Assembly: GCF_002744755.1 (NCBI RefSeq)
Contig: NZ_KZ319287.1
Coordinates: forward strand, 558,001 to 622,000
Length of the DNA stretch: 64,000 nt
Origin: Leeuwenhoekiella nanhaiensis
Lineage (GTDB): Bacteria > Bacteroidota > Bacteroidia > Flavobacteriales > Flavobacteriaceae
Direction: 5' to 3'
Part shown: positions 1 through 10,085 of the stretch, piece after piece
Layout of the letters: the number at the start of each line of letters is the position of its first letter
How positions within the stretch are numbered: position 1 is the stretch's first letter
Made by a program: the position numbers and the translations under genes
Notes under the pieces: model-generated
Database searches by the model: none
The model's input: only the letters and a program-made list of their open reading frames with translations
What the model was told of the DNA's origin: nothing

Positions 1-643
1 AGAATCATTCCTTGAAGCAGATTTTGAAGGAATGACCGTTTCTGAAAAATTAATCGAACAAACCGGTGTTATTGGTGAGAAATTAGAAATCGATGGTTTT
101 GAAGTGCTTGAGGCTCCTTTTGTAGGTTCTTACGTGCACGGAAACAAAATCGGTGCGTTGACCGGTCTTTCTAAAGCTACAGACAATGCTGAAGAAACTG
201 CTAAGGTAGTATCTATGCAGGTTGCTTCTATGGGTGCAACAACTTTGTCTTACAAGGATTTTGATCCTGAATTTGTAGCTAACGAAACCGAAGCGCGTAT
301 CGCAGCTATCGAAAAAGAAAATGAAGAGCTGGGACGTTTAGGTAAAACCAAAAAGAACGTACCGCTTTACATCTCTATGTCTCAATTAACTCCTGAAGTT
401 ATGGCTAAGGCAGAAGCAGATATCAAAGAAGAGTTGAAAGCAGAAGGTAAGCCTGAGCAAATCTGGGATCGTATCGTTCCTGGTAAGCTAGAGCGTTTTG
501 TTGCAGACAACACTACTCTTGATAACGAGAAAGCATTACTTGACCAGGTATTTATTATGGATGACAGCAAGAATGTTGCTCAGTACGTAAAAGATCAGGG
601 TGATGCAGAAGTGGTAGGCTTTAAGCGCGTAAGCTTAGCTTAA
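1..643 (+). CDS. tsf: Elongation factor Ts, C-terminal part (5' end outside window)
   Basis: The reading frame is open from base 2, so the gene begins before the window. EF-Ts is the guanine nucleotide exchange factor that recycles EF-Tu in translation. The visible 213 or so residues hold the dimerisation core with the family pattern around 'EQTGVIGEKLE' and 'GSYVHGNKIG', and end in the typical 'VVGFKRVSLA'. A lysine/glutamate-rich stretch in the middle (about residues 80-130 of the visible part) matches the longer EF-Ts form seen in Flavobacteriia. The gene is followed by a hairpin terminator and then by pyrH and frr, the usual rpsB-tsf-pyrH-frr neighbourhood. The N-terminal UBA-like EF-Tu contact region is not visible. 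Confidence 0.95.
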   Translation, partial: ESFLEADFEGMTVSEKLIEQTGVIGEKLEIDGFEVLEAPFVGSYVHGNKIGALTGLSKATDNAEETAKVVSMQVASMGATTLSYKDFDPEFVANETEARIAAIEKENEELGRLGKTKKNVPLYISMSQLTPEVMAKAEADIKEELKAEGKPEQIWDRIVPGKLERFVADNTTLDNEKALLDQVFIMDDSKNVAQYVKDQGDAEVVGFKRVSLA

Positions 644-668
644 TTCGTTTTGACGAAATTGAATAATT

Positions 669-698
669 AAAAAGGCTGCCAATGGGTAGCCTTTTTTT
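669..698 (+). terminator. Rho-independent terminator after tsf
   Basis: A 10-bp stem (671-680 with 685-694, one G-T wobble) closes a four-base loop and is followed by a T run. It lies 26 bases after the tsf stop and separates tsf from pyrH. Confidence 0.85.
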
Positions 699-714
699 GT
701 TTGTGATTTCCGCT

Positions 715-745
715 TTTACCACAACCACATTTAACCGTATATTTG
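715..745 (+). promoter_or_regulatory. Bacteroidota-type promoter for pyrH
   Basis: TATATTTG at 738-745 is a perfect match to the Bacteroidota -7 element TAnnTTTG. A weak -33 element (TTTA, 715-718) lies 19 bases upstream. The pyrH ATG follows 20 bases after the -7 element. The site comes directly after the tsf terminator, so pyrH appears to have its own promoter. Confidence 0.6.
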
Positions 746-764
746 CCCAAAATTTTCTACAGCC

Positions 765-1472
765 ATGCAATACAAACGCATTCTACTTAAATTATCAGGT
801 GAAGCATTAATGGGAAAACGCCAGTATGGCATTGACCCCGATCGTTTAGCAGAATATGCAGATGAGATCAAAAGTGTTTTAGATAAAGGTGTAGAAGTGG
901 CAATCGTAATTGGTGGCGGAAACATCTTTCGAGGCGTAGCCGGTGCCAGCCGAGGGATGGACCGCGTACAGGGCGATCATATGGGGATGCTGGCAACCGT
1001 GATCAACGGTTTGGCCTTACAAAGCGCTCTTGAAGAAGCCGGTATTCAAACCCGTCTGCAAAGTGCTATAAAAATAAATGAAGTGGCAGAGCCGTTTATC
1101 CGCCGTCGCGCGATACGTCACTTAGAAAAAGGTCGTGTGGTTATTTTTGGTGGGGGTACCGGTAACCCGTATTTTACTACAGATTCTGCTGCGGTATTGC
1201 GTGCTATTGAAATAAATGCTGACGTGATTCTTAAAGGAACTCGTGTAGACGGTATTTACACCAGCGATCCGGAGAAAGACAGCAAAGCCGTAAAGTTTGA
1301 CTTCATCAGTTTTGAAGATGTGCTGCAAAAAGGCCTGAAAGTAATGGATACCACAGCATTTACACTAAGCCAGGAAAATGAATTGCCTATCATCGTTTTC
1401 GATATGAACAAGCAGGGTAATCTGCTTAAAGTGGTTGAGGGCGAAAACATAGGCACCACCGTAAACCTCTAA
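765..1472 (+). CDS. pyrH: UMP kinase (uridylate kinase)
   Basis: Catalyses ATP-dependent phosphorylation of UMP to UDP in the cytoplasm, the entry to UTP/CTP synthesis. It belongs to the hexameric bacterial amino acid kinase family, unrelated to eukaryotic UMP kinases. The 235 residues are the normal length. Seen motifs: the nucleotide-binding 'LKLSGEAL' at residues 8-15, the 'GGGNIFRG' UMP loop at 50-57, '[13 protein letters not shown]' and '[14 protein letters not shown]'. The ATG at 765 directly precedes the conserved '[12 protein letters not shown]' start of the family. It lies between tsf and frr and has its own promoter. Confidence 0.97.
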   Translation: MQYKRILLKLSGEALMGKRQYGIDPDRLAEYADEIKSVLDKGVEVAIVIGGGNIFRGVAGASRGMDRVQGDHMGMLATVINGLALQSALEEAGIQTRLQSAIKINEVAEPFIRRRAIRHLEKGRVVIFGGGTGNPYFTTDSAAVLRAIEINADVILKGTRVDGIYTSDPEKDSKAVKFDFISFEDVLQKGLKVMDTTAFTLSQENELPIIVFDMNKQGNLLKVVEGENIGTTVNL

Positions 1473-1582
1473 CGGGCTAAATCACGAATTAAAAACCGTG
1501 CATTTTTTTGCGCAGCGGTTATTACCAAAATGATTTTACTATTTTTGACTGGTTTTTTTAAAAAGCTAAAATTCTAAAAGCT

Positions 1583-2146
1583 ATGAACGAAGACATTCAA
1601 TTTATATTAGACGAGACTAAAGAAGCGATGGAAAATGCCATCGTTCACCTGAAGAAGCAATTTGCAAACATTCGTGCCGGTAAGGCGAGTCCGTCTATGG
1701 TAGGTAGTGTAATGGTTGACTATTACGGCAGCCAGACTCCACTTACGCAGGTGGCCAACGTTAACACTCCTGATGGTCGTACGTTGTCTATTCAGCCCTG
1801 GGAAAAGGCCATGATTCCTGAAATTGAAAAAGCGATTATGAACTCAAACCTGGGCTTCAACCCGATGAATAACGGAGAGAGTGTGATCATCAATGTACCA
1901 CCTCTTACTGAAGAACGTCGTAAAGATTTGGTAAAGCAAGCCAAAGCCGAAGCGGAAGATTCTAAAATCGGGGTGCGTAACGACCGCAAAAATGCTAACA
2001 ACGAGATCAAGAAACTTGAAAAAGACGGTCTTGCCGAAGATATGGCGCGTAATGCAGAAATTGACGTGCAGGAGCTTACGGATACCTACATCAAGAAAAT
2101 AGATGACCTGCTAGCGGTTAAAGAAAAGGAAATTCTTACCGTATAA
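1583..2146 (+). CDS. frr: Ribosome recycling factor
   Basis: With EF-G it splits post-termination ribosomes into subunits. The 187 residues match the family length of about 185. Seen: the long amphipathic first helix, 'NIRAGKASPSMVGSVMVDYYGSQTPL' region (residues 29-54), 'PLTEERRKDLVKQAK' and the C-terminal helix rich in lysine and glutamate that completes the tRNA-shaped three-helix bundle. It lies 110 bases after pyrH. A TAnnTTTG-like element (TATTTTTG, 1540-1547) stands 35 bases before the start, without a convincing -33 partner, so read-through from pyrH is also likely. Confidence 0.97.
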   Translation: MNEDIQFILDETKEAMENAIVHLKKQFANIRAGKASPSMVGSVMVDYYGSQTPLTQVANVNTPDGRTLSIQPWEKAMIPEIEKAIMNSNLGFNPMNNGESVIINVPPLTEERRKDLVKQAKAEAEDSKIGVRNDRKNANNEIKKLEKDGLAEDMARNAEIDVQELTDTYIKKIDDLLAVKEKEILTV

Positions 2147-2168
2147 CAGACGTTAAACTACTCCTAAG

Positions 2169-2192
2169 AGCGACCCTGAGGTCGCTTTTTTT
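2169..2192 (+). terminator. Rho-independent terminator after frr
   Basis: A 7-bp stem (2169-2175 with 2180-2186) with loop CTGA and a T run. It closes the pyrH-frr unit. Confidence 0.85.
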
Positions 2193-2254
2193 ATGCTATT
2201 TTTAGACATTTGGCATAGTTGAAGATCCAAAATCCGCATTAAACCGCACGTTCT

Positions 2255-4402
2255 GTGACCCATAAAGCTTTTATTTTAGGTTGTTTCGTTGTCTTGTGGC
2301 AGGCAATAGGCTTTGCCCAGCAACAAAGGAGTTATACAGATTCTTTGATTCAGAAGGCGATTTCAAAACGCATACAGAACAATCCGCAGGATGCATTAAC
2401 GTATTTCAGTTATACCACTTACGAAAAGACCATTATCACAGACTCGCTTGAGCGTGAGAATAATGCACATGCTTTTTTTGCTGAAAAGGTTTCCGAAAAT
2501 CAATACAACGAGGCCGAAGGTTTTAAGGAAGAAGTTCTGGGGTTTAATATGGCTGGTTTTACCGAGCCGCGGTATGAGGTTTTGGGAATTACCCTGCAGT
2601 CGCGCTCTTTTTACGACGAGGACTACGAGATTTTTAATTACCGCTACGCCGGTCCGCTGTCTACCCGTGGACTCAAAAATTACCACTACGCTTTTGTAAA
2701 AGATACCACGATTCTAAGCCGGCGAAGCCTGATGATCGAGTTCTGGCCGCAACGGCCTAAAACCATTCCCGGTCTGAGTGGTGTTTTCTATCTGGACGCT
2801 CAAACACTGGCCATTCAAAAGGTGCATATAGCGATTCAGGACGAGCTGATTGCTCGCATCGAGCAGGAGTACCACTACTTTAAACAGGAAGATATTTATA
2901 TGCCGGCGTCTAATAAGCTGTACATCGAAAAAGGCGATACTTCAAAACGCCTTTCTTTTTTCAGAGGAAAAATTTCGGTGGGAACGCTTGAGAAAAGTCC
3001 GGTTAAGGAAGCAATAGAAGGACGCTATCTTTTATCTACCTCGTATAATTCCGCTTTTAATTTTTCGCAAAGCGAAAAAATTACGCATCCTAATCTGGCA
3101 ATCGAAGTATTGGAAGACGCAGGTTCAAAATCGGAAGCATTCTGGCAAAAATACCGTGCTCAGGCACTTTCACAGCGCGATCTCAACAGTTTTGAATACC
3201 TGAACGATGTAGTCAAAACCGAAAATATCGAACGGCGCTTAGCTGTGATCAATAATTTCGGAATTGGCTATTACACGCTTGATTTCTTCGATTTTGACCT
3301 GACCTATCCGGTAAAATTCAACAATTACGAAGGTTTGCGTTTGGGGCTTGGTGGAGTAACCAATGCTGATTTTAGTGAACGTTTTCGGCTTGAAGGCTAT
3401 ACCGCCTACGGATTTAAAGACCATACCTGGAAATACGGCGTTGGCGTTGGCATTATGCTCAACAAGTCGCACGGCGCCTGGCTGAGTCTTACCTACAACG
3501 ACGATTTGCAGGAAGTGGGAAGCTTCAATTACCTAACAGACCGTCGCGTCTATTCGCTCTTCGAGCCCCGTTTGGTCAACATTACCCAGTTTTTTGACTA
3601 CAAAACCCTGCGACTGAATCAGGAATATCAAATCACGCCAAAAATCCTTTCCGAGTTTCAGTTTGCAAAGACAAACGTACTGCAAACACAGGATTATACT
3701 TTTGTCTTGGGCGATCAGTCCTTTCAGGAATACGACATCACCGAAGCTACTTTCGGCGTGCGCTGGAGTCCTTCGAGCAAAATTATGCGTTCTGAAAAGG
3801 GTACTGTTGAGATCTATGACGGCTATCCCAAGATAACCGCACAGGTTTCTAAAGGAATTTCCGGTTTGTTGAACGGGGATTTTGACTTTACCCGCGTGGG
3901 AGCCAAGTTCTTCTATCAGGTAGAACGGCTTAATAAGTCAACTACCGAGTTTTTAATTGAGGGTAAAATGGCTTTTGGCGAAGTACCGCTCACCCATTTA
4001 TTTCACGCCTATCCCAATGCACCAACTAAAGAAACCGTGATGCAGCGCTTTTCGGTGGCCGGTGTAAACAGTTTTGAAACCATGTATTTTGGGGAGTTCT
4101 TTTCAGACCGACTCGCAACCTTGCAAATCAAGCACCGTTTAAGGCCTTTTGATCTTGGCGAAAAGTTTCAGCCCGAAATGGTCCTCATTACCCGTTATGC
4201 GCTGGGTGATATTTCAAACATCGAAAGACATCAGGACGTTAGCTTTGGTAAACTGAATAAAGGATTTACCGAAACTGGTTTTGAAATCAACAAAATTCTC
4301 TTCGGTTTTGGTACCAGTCTGACCTACAGATACGGTGCCTATCACTTACCCAAATTTGCAGATAATATCGCCTTTAAGTTTACCTTCAACCTCCAATTGT
4401 AA
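2255..4402 (+). CDS. DUF5686-family outer-membrane-type protein
   Basis: The function is unknown. The protein has 715 residues with a signal peptide (about 1-21, ending 'IGFAQ') and a beta-strand-rich C-terminal half in alternating aromatic/polar pattern, finishing in aromatic-rich 'FKFTFNLQL', which suggests an outer membrane barrel. The middle region around 'LMIEFWPQRPKTIPGLSGVFYLDAQTLAI' resembles the DUF5686 proteins of Bacteroidota. Those proteins usually carry an N-terminal carboxypeptidase-regulatory-like domain; here it appears to be absent, because the signal peptide leads straight into the 'DSLIQKAI' helix. The start is GTG at 2255. It stands alone between frr and the RND exporter. 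Confidence 0.7.
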   Translation: MTHKAFILGCFVVLWQAIGFAQQQRSYTDSLIQKAISKRIQNNPQDALTYFSYTTYEKTIITDSLERENNAHAFFAEKVSENQYNEAEGFKEEVLGFNMAGFTEPRYEVLGITLQSRSFYDEDYEIFNYRYAGPLSTRGLKNYHYAFVKDTTILSRRSLMIEFWPQRPKTIPGLSGVFYLDAQTLAIQKVHIAIQDELIARIEQEYHYFKQEDIYMPASNKLYIEKGDTSKRLSFFRGKISVGTLEKSPVKEAIEGRYLLSTSYNSAFNFSQSEKITHPNLAIEVLEDAGSKSEAFWQKYRAQALSQRDLNSFEYLNDVVKTENIERRLAVINNFGIGYYTLDFFDFDLTYPVKFNNYEGLRLGLGGVTNADFSERFRLEGYTAYGFKDHTWKYGVGVGIMLNKSHGAWLSLTYNDDLQEVGSFNYLTDRRVYSLFEPRLVNITQFFDYKTLRLNQEYQITPKILSEFQFAKTNVLQTQDYTFVLGDQSFQEYDITEATFGVRWSPSSKIMRSEKGTVEIYDGYPKITAQVSKGISGLLNGDFDFTRVGAKFFYQVERLNKSTTEFLIEGKMAFGEVPLTHLFHAYPNAPTKETVMQRFSVAGVNSFETMYFGEFFSDRLATLQIKHRLRPFDLGEKFQPEMVLITRYALGDISNIERHQDVSFGKLNKGFTETGFEINKILFGFGTSLTYRYGAYHLPKFADNIAFKFTFNLQL

Positions 4403-4448
4403 TCTAATCAATGCTTTTGCTAGCGAAAGCAACCTCTTTTCCGGTTGG

Positions 4449-4483
4449 TTTGCACTAAAATCGGCTATTATTGAGTACCTTTG
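4449..4483 (+). promoter_or_regulatory. Possible promoter of the RND exporter gene
   Basis: TACCTTTG at 4476-4483 fits TAnnTTTG. TTTG at 4449-4452 is 23 bases upstream, slightly longer than ideal. The start codon follows 21 bases later. Confidence 0.4.
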
Positions 4484-4503
4484 CGCCCTCTTAAATTAGA
4501 ACG

Positions 4504-6918
4504 ATGACCAAGCTTTTGGGGTACGGATTTTGGAACGGTGTCGCGCGACTTATTTTACGTAATCGGCTATTTATTCTTTTCCTTATTGCAGGATTTACGG
4601 TATTTCTGGGAACGCAGTGGAAGTATATGCGCTTTACCTACACCGAGGCCAATCTGCTGCCCGATGATCACGAAGTAAACCTGGAATACAACCGCTTTTT
4701 AGACCAGTTTGGGGAAGAAGGTAATCTGGTAGTTTTTGGCATTAAAGATTCCACACTTTTTACGCCTGAAATTCTCAACAAATGGAATGCCCTTTCAGAC
4801 TCCATCAACCGCTTTGATGCCGTTGCGCTTTCGGTCTCCTTAAAAGATTTGAAAATCCTTCAGAAAGAAGAAGACCCCAGACGTTTTGATCTGGAACCTT
4901 TTATTCAAGGCGATATCAATACCAAACTTCAGGCGATAGCCTTAAAGAAAAAACTCTTTACAGATCTGCCTTTCTACGAGGGGCTCATTTACAATAAAGA
5001 GACGGGTACGGTGCGTACTGCCGTTTACCTGAAGAAAGACATTGTCAATACCGCTGCGCGAAAAGATTTCATCCTCGATGACCTGATCCCGCTGATTCAG
5101 AATTTTGAAGATGAGACCGGGATTACTGTTCATACAAGCGGAATGCCCTACATACGCACGCTTAACAGTAAGACCATTATTGGGGAAATCGGCTATTTTG
5201 TGGGCGGGGCGCTTTTGGTGACTTCAGTGATCTTTTTCTTCTTTTTCAGATCGTACCGGGCTACGTTTATTTCCATGTTTACGGTAATCATCGGGGTGAT
5301 GTGGGCTTTCGGATTTTTGGGCCTTTTGGGGTATGAAATCACCGTTCTTACCGCATTAATTCCGCCGCTGATTATTGTAATCGGGATTCCTAACTGTATC
5401 TTTTTGATCAATAAATACCAGCAGGAATATAAAAATCACGGTAATAAAATTAAAGCGCTTCAGCGTGTAATCACCAAAGTAGGTAACGCGACGCTGATGA
5501 CCAATATCACTACGGCTTCGGGTTTTGCGACCTTTATTTTGACCCAGAGTTCCCTTCTTAAAGAATTCGGTATTGTGGCTTCGATCAACATCATTGCGAT
5601 CTTTTTGCTGAGCCTGTTGATTATTCCTATTCTTTACAGCTATATGTCTCCGCCTAAGGAACGCCACCTGAAACACCTGGGTAAAACGTGGATTGAGGGG
5701 TTTGTAAACTGGATTGAACATATGGTGCGCAACCAGCGCCTTACGGTCTACTGCGTGGCTCTGGTATTGCTTATCGCCAGTATGATTGGGATTTACCAGA
5801 TACGCGTTTCAGGAAGTCTTATTGAAGATATGCCGAAGAAAACCGCATTTTACAAAGACATCAAGTTTTTTGAAACCGAATTTGATGGCATTATGCCGCT
5901 CGAGATTCTTATTGACACCAAACGTCCCAAAGGAGTGATGAAGCTGCCTACCCTTAAACGGATGGATGAGCTGGCAACCACGATTTCTGAAACACCGGAA
6001 CTTTCCAGGCCCGTTTCCATAGTGAATCTGGTCAAGTACGGAAAGCAGGCGTTTTACAATGGCGACCCGCAATACTATCAACTACCTACTTCAAACGAAC
6101 GCAATTTTATTTTGCCCTATGCGCAGAGTTTTTCAAACGAAGCCGGTTTGCTGGACAGTTATGTAGATTCTACGGGGCAGTATGCACGTATGACCACCTT
6201 TATGCAGGACATTGGCACCGACCGAATGGAAATCATTGAAGAAAACCTGTATAACAAAATAAATATCCTCTTTCCTGAGGATAAGTTTGACGTTACCCTG
6301 ACCGGTAAAGCTTTGGTTTTTCAAAAAGGGACCGATTATCTGATTAACAATCTGGTGATCAGCCTGTCGCTGGCCATCTTGCTTATCGCCCTGTTTATGG
6401 CCTTTATGTTCCGGTCGCTTAAGATGATTTTGGTTTCCCTGATCCCGAATTTGTTGCCACTACTCATCACCGCCGGACTGATGGGCTTTTTGGGCGTTCC
6501 CATAAAACCTTCAACCATTTTAGTGTTTAGTATTGCCTTCGGAATTTCAGTAGACGACACCATTCACTTTTTGGCCAAATACCGTCAGGAACTGCGCAGC
6601 AGCGGCTGGAAGATCAAACGTTCGGTGTATGCTTCGGTTAAAGAAGCAGGCGTAAGTATGTTTTATACCTCGATTGTTTTGTTTTTCGGTTTTTCGGTCT
6701 TTATGATCAGTAGCTTCGGCGGTACCGTAGCGCTGGGAGGTTTGGTTTCGGTAACCCTGATATTTGCGATGCTTTCCAATTTGATATTATTGCCTTCTTT
6801 ATTGCTTTCGCTGGAGCGAAATATCGCCAACAAAGAAGACTTTAAGAAACCCGCCATTCAAATTCTGGACGAAGTAGACGAGGACGATCTGGAAGAGTTT
6901 AACCGCGATAGTAATTAA
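4504..6918 (+). CDS. RND-superfamily exporter (MMPL/SSD type)
   Basis: Predicted proton-driven inner membrane exporter of 804 residues; the substrate (lipid or hydrophobic compound) is unknown. Two repeats are visible. Each has one membrane helix (about 20-40 and 410-430), a large periplasmic loop of about 180 residues, and a cluster of five helices (about 225-390 and 620-770). The second cluster holds 'VFSIAFGISVDDTIHFLAKY' (residues about 675-694), the acidic pair used for proton relay in MMPL-type RND pumps; the first cluster has glycine/proline-rich 'ALIPPLIIVIGIPNCIFLIN'. The C-terminus is an acidic cytoplasmic tail. No membrane fusion protein or TolC homologue is adjacent, as is usual for this class. 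Confidence 0.85.
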   Translation: MTKLLGYGFWNGVARLILRNRLFILFLIAGFTVFLGTQWKYMRFTYTEANLLPDDHEVNLEYNRFLDQFGEEGNLVVFGIKDSTLFTPEILNKWNALSDSINRFDAVALSVSLKDLKILQKEEDPRRFDLEPFIQGDINTKLQAIALKKKLFTDLPFYEGLIYNKETGTVRTAVYLKKDIVNTAARKDFILDDLIPLIQNFEDETGITVHTSGMPYIRTLNSKTIIGEIGYFVGGALLVTSVIFFFFFRSYRATFISMFTVIIGVMWAFGFLGLLGYEITVLTALIPPLIIVIGIPNCIFLINKYQQEYKNHGNKIKALQRVITKVGNATLMTNITTASGFATFILTQSSLLKEFGIVASINIIAIFLLSLLIIPILYSYMSPPKERHLKHLGKTWIEGFVNWIEHMVRNQRLTVYCVALVLLIASMIGIYQIRVSGSLIEDMPKKTAFYKDIKFFETEFDGIMPLEILIDTKRPKGVMKLPTLKRMDELATTISETPELSRPVSIVNLVKYGKQAFYNGDPQYYQLPTSNERNFILPYAQSFSNEAGLLDSYVDSTGQYARMTTFMQDIGTDRMEIIEENLYNKINILFPEDKFDVTLTGKALVFQKGTDYLINNLVISLSLAILLIALFMAFMFRSLKMILVSLIPNLLPLLITAGLMGFLGVPIKPSTILVFSIAFGISVDDTIHFLAKYRQELRSSGWKIKRSVYASVKEAGVSMFYTSIVLFFGFSVFMISSFGGTVALGGLVSVTLIFAMLSNLILLPSLLLSLERNIANKEDFKKPAIQILDEVDEDDLEEFNRDSN

Positions 6919-6928
6919 AACCGCATTT

Positions 6929-6960
6929 TTTGACGGTAACTGCCGTAAAATTTATATTTG
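6929..6960 (+). promoter_or_regulatory. Bacteroidota-type promoter for asnS
   Basis: TTTG at 6929-6932, 20 bases, then TATATTTG at 6953-6960. Both elements match the consensus. The asnS ATG follows 62 bases later, leaving a leader of roughly 55 bases. Confidence 0.65.
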
Positions 6961-7022
6961 CGGTCAATAGATTTGAAACAAAAGCATAAGAATCCTTTAA
7001 GGGATTCATTAAAATTATAAAG

Positions 7023-8462
7023 ATGAAAAAAACAATCGTACACATTTTAAAAGACGAACCAAAAGGGCAAGAGCTCACGGTTAAAGGTTGGGTAAAATCA
7101 TTTCGCGCAAACCGCTTTATAGCGCTAAATGACGGTTCAACCATTAATAATTTACAGTGTGTGGTTGATTTTGAAAATACAGACCCGGCTTTGCTAAAGC
7201 GCATCACGGTAGGAGCGGCAATCGCCGTTACCGGAAGTCTGGTAGCTAGCCAGGGTGGTGGCCAGGCGGTTGAAGTTGACGTAAAAGAGGTTAAAATTTT
7301 AGGTGATGCAGATCCGGAAGAGGTGAAGCGCACCATCCTGCAGCCCAAGCGTCATACACTGGAAAAACTACGAGAGCAGGCTCACCTGCGCGTGCGTACC
7401 AATACCTTTGGCGCGGTGATGCGTCTGCGTTCGCAACTGAGTTTTGCCGTGCACCAGTATTTTCAGAAAGAAGGGTTTTACTACGTAAACACACCCATCA
7501 TTACCGGTAGTGATGCGGAAGGAGCGGGTGAAATGTTTAAAGTAACTGCTCAGGATTTAAAAAATCCGGCTAAGGATAAAGACGGAAACATTGATTACAA
7601 AAAGGATTTCTTCGGAAAGGAAACCAATTTGACGGTTTCGGGTCAGTTAGAGGCTGAAACTTACGCCCTGGGATTGGGTCAGGTGTATACCTTTGGGCCA
7701 ACCTTTAGAGCAGAAAACTCCAACACCAGCCGTCACCTGGCTGAGTTCTGGATGATTGAGCCGGAGGTGGCTTTTAACGATCTGGATGCCAATATGGACT
7801 TGGCGGAAGACTTCATCAAATACGTGATTCAGTATGTGATGGATAACGGGCAGGATGATCTCGAGTTTTTAGAAAACCGACTCATTCAGGAAGATAAAGC
7901 CAAACCCGAAGCAGAACGCGCGCCTATGCCGCTACGCGAAAAGCTGAAGTTTGTTTTGGAAAACAACTTCAAGCGCGTAAGCTACACCGAAGCGATTGAT
8001 ATTCTGAAGAATTCTAAGCCTAACAAGAAGAAGAAATTCAATTACATCATTGAAGAATGGGGTGCCGATTTGCAAAGTGAGCACGAGCGCTTCCTAGTTG
8101 AAAAACACTTTAAGTGTCCCGTAATTCTGTTTGACTATCCCGCAAATATCAAGGCATTTTATATGCGTTTAAATGAAGACGGAAAGACCGTTCGGGCGAT
8201 GGATATTTTGTTCCCGGGAATTGGGGAGATTGTAGGCGGTTCACAGCGGGAAGAACGTTTAGAAGTGCTTCAGGAAAAGATGGCTGCGCTTGATATCCCC
8301 GAAGAAGAATTGTGGTGGTATCTCGATACACGTCGTTTTGGTACCTGTGTACACAGTGGTTTTGGTCTGGGTTTTGAGCGTCTGGTGCTTTTTGCCACCG
8401 GTATGACCAACATTAGAGACGTAATCCCATACCCACGTTTTCCGCAAAACGCTGAATTCTAG
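7023..8462 (+). CDS. asnS: Asparaginyl-tRNA synthetase
   Basis: Charges tRNA-Asn with asparagine in the cytoplasm. The 479 residues comprise an N-terminal OB-fold anticodon-binding domain (about 1-115, starting '[20 protein letters not shown]') and a class IIb catalytic domain. Class II motif 2 is seen as '[21 protein letters not shown]' and motif 3 as '[20 protein letters not shown]'. The insert after motif 2 (around '[21 protein letters not shown]') is common in Bacteroidota AsnRS. It has its own promoter and terminator and is thus monocistronic. Confidence 0.97.
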   Translation: MKKTIVHILKDEPKGQELTVKGWVKSFRANRFIALNDGSTINNLQCVVDFENTDPALLKRITVGAAIAVTGSLVASQGGGQAVEVDVKEVKILGDADPEEVKRTILQPKRHTLEKLREQAHLRVRTNTFGAVMRLRSQLSFAVHQYFQKEGFYYVNTPIITGSDAEGAGEMFKVTAQDLKNPAKDKDGNIDYKKDFFGKETNLTVSGQLEAETYALGLGQVYTFGPTFRAENSNTSRHLAEFWMIEPEVAFNDLDANMDLAEDFIKYVIQYVMDNGQDDLEFLENRLIQEDKAKPEAERAPMPLREKLKFVLENNFKRVSYTEAIDILKNSKPNKKKKFNYIIEEWGADLQSEHERFLVEKHFKCPVILFDYPANIKAFYMRLNEDGKTVRAMDILFPGIGEIVGGSQREERLEVLQEKMAALDIPEEELWWYLDTRRFGTCVHSGFGLGFERLVLFATGMTNIRDVIPYPRFPQNAEF

Positions 8463-8485
8463 AAGAACACTTGGTAATAAAGAAC

Positions 8486-8513
8486 AACCCGATTTAAACA
8501 ATCGGGTTTTTTT
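8486..8513 (+). terminator. Rho-independent terminator after asnS
   Basis: A perfect 8-bp stem (8486-8493 with 8501-8508) with a seven-base loop and T run, 23 bases after the asnS stop. Confidence 0.85.
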
Positions 8514-8620
8514 GGCTCCTGCTGAAAAAAGTTACGGGGATAAACCCCCTTTTTTTTAGGGGAAATAGACGGTTATGTTAAATAATGCTTAATTTCAGCC
8601 GTTCATTAAAACTAACCCTT

Positions 8621-9253
8621 ATGCGAAAAATTACTTTTTTTACGGCAGCCCTTTTTGCTGCGCTTTTAGTCACTTCCTGCGATAAACCTTGCGAATGTGA
8701 GGAGGCGGATGCACCGATAACCGGAGCTCCGGGTAATATTATTCCTTTACAGATGGCTGATTCGCTGTACCAAAACTACGGTAACAGCCGCGTGTCATTA
8801 ATCGAAATGGCTGAAAATATCACCGAAGAAGGCGATACCATCCCTAAAGAAGATGCGAATTATAAACAGGCTACGCGTTACGTAAGTTTTTCATTTGCGG
8901 AGATGAAAAAATATATGGCTTATATCGAGCAGCAGGCTGATTCTGCAAATACTGAAATTTTACAATTACGAGTGTATTTTGGGAAATACGGTAAAAAACC
9001 AAAAAATAAAGCCAATAAGGGAACGGTCTTTTTTAATCCCACAGCGGAGTTTACCTTGGCAGACGGAACAAAAGATACGGTAAGTTTTGCAATACTAAAT
9101 ACTGTCGGTGGTGTCAAGAAAGCTGTAACTGTAGGTTCTGTTTTAGATGGTTCTGCTTTTGATGCAGAAATGGGCGCTGAAGACGTACAATCACTTTCAG
9201 AAAATATTGGTTATCCTGGGCCACCACCGCCTCTAAGCGCTATGGACTTTTAG
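8621..9253 (+). CDS. Putative lipoprotein of unknown function
   Basis: I do not recognise a family. From the ATG at 8621 the protein has 210 residues with a lipoprotein signal peptide: positive 'MRK', a hydrophobic stretch and lipobox 'VTSC' with the acylated cysteine at residue 20. A longer frame opens at 8585, but its 12 extra residues would spoil the signal peptide, so I prefer 8621. After the signal comes a short acidic, cysteine-containing segment ('DKPCECEEAD'), then a mixed alpha/beta region that probably faces the periplasm. The C-terminus is proline-rich ('GPPPPLS'). It stands alone between asnS and the two-component genes. Confidence 0.7.
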   Translation: MRKITFFTAALFAALLVTSCDKPCECEEADAPITGAPGNIIPLQMADSLYQNYGNSRVSLIEMAENITEEGDTIPKEDANYKQATRYVSFSFAEMKKYMAYIEQQADSANTEILQLRVYFGKYGKKPKNKANKGTVFFNPTAEFTLADGTKDTVSFAILNTVGGVKKAVTVGSVLDGSAFDAEMGAEDVQSLSENIGYPGPPPPLSAMDF

Positions 9254-9356
9254 ATTGTATTTTGAAATTTGAAGACTTTAGTTCAATCCAAAAGTAAATA
9301 ATACCCATTACGCTTAGAAATTTGAGCAGAATATACCTTAGTAATAGCTTATAATT

Positions 9357-10085
9357 TTGATTCTAGAAATCACTCTTGATTTGTCTCAAGATAGACTTAA
9401 TTATGTTTTAAATAATCCATTAATTCTGATTATGAATTTTTTGGAGATGTTTTCGCTCTTAACAGGTTTGTTCTTTTGGAACAAATTTAAAGGATCTGCA
9501 ATACCTTGGTTTATTCTTTTTTTAGGTTACAATTTTTTAAACGAAGTGTTTGCGGCTTTTTTTTATATCTATAAATTGGTCGATACCAATATTGTTTTTT
9601 ATAACATACGCTTCCTTATTTATTTCGTGTTGCTTTTTCTTTTATACAATAGCCAGTTACGTCAATCAGGGTTCAAAAAAGCAACGCTGGCTTTTATAGG
9701 ACTGTGGCTTTTCAGTTACATTTATTTTATAATAGCCTCAGATTTTTGGTTTCAATTTGCGGTACTACCAGCTATTTCGGGTGGGTTTTTACTTATGATA
9801 GTCATATTGTTTTATCTAATTGAGATCATTAACAAGAGTTCATTACTAAGTATTAAAAGCAACCTGTACCTGTATATAAGTTTAGGCCTGTTATTAGAAG
9901 CGGTAGTGCAGTTGCCGGTTTTTATTACATGGTTTTTAGGATGGACACAGGTTACAGAAATTAGTGATGCGCGCAATGCATTTTTTAATTCTCTTCGTCA
10001 GGTGAGTTATGCGGCTTCTTGTGTGATGTATATAATTTTTATATATGGTTTTTATAAATCCAAACCTCAAGAGGTCAAAAGTTAA
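9357..10085 (+). CDS. Multi-pass membrane protein next to a two-component system
   Basis: A very hydrophobic protein of 242 residues with about seven predicted membrane helices and no recognised family. The frame opens at a TTG (9357); an ATG at 9432 would remove 25 residues. I favour the longer form weakly, because those residues look like a soluble extracytoplasmic start before helix 1. Its stop codon abuts the ATG of the histidine kinase (10086) with no spacer, and the response regulator follows. That kinase has only one membrane helix and no input domain, so this protein could be its membrane sensor partner. That role is inference. Confidence 0.65.
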   Translation: MILEITLDLSQDRLNYVLNNPLILIMNFLEMFSLLTGLFFWNKFKGSAIPWFILFLGYNFLNEVFAAFFYIYKLVDTNIVFYNIRFLIYFVLLFLLYNSQLRQSGFKKATLAFIGLWLFSYIYFIIASDFWFQFAVLPAISGGFLLMIVILFYLIEIINKSSLLSIKSNLYLYISLGLLLEAVVQLPVFITWFLGWTQVTEISDARNAFFNSLRQVSYAASCVMYIIFIYGFYKSKPQEVKS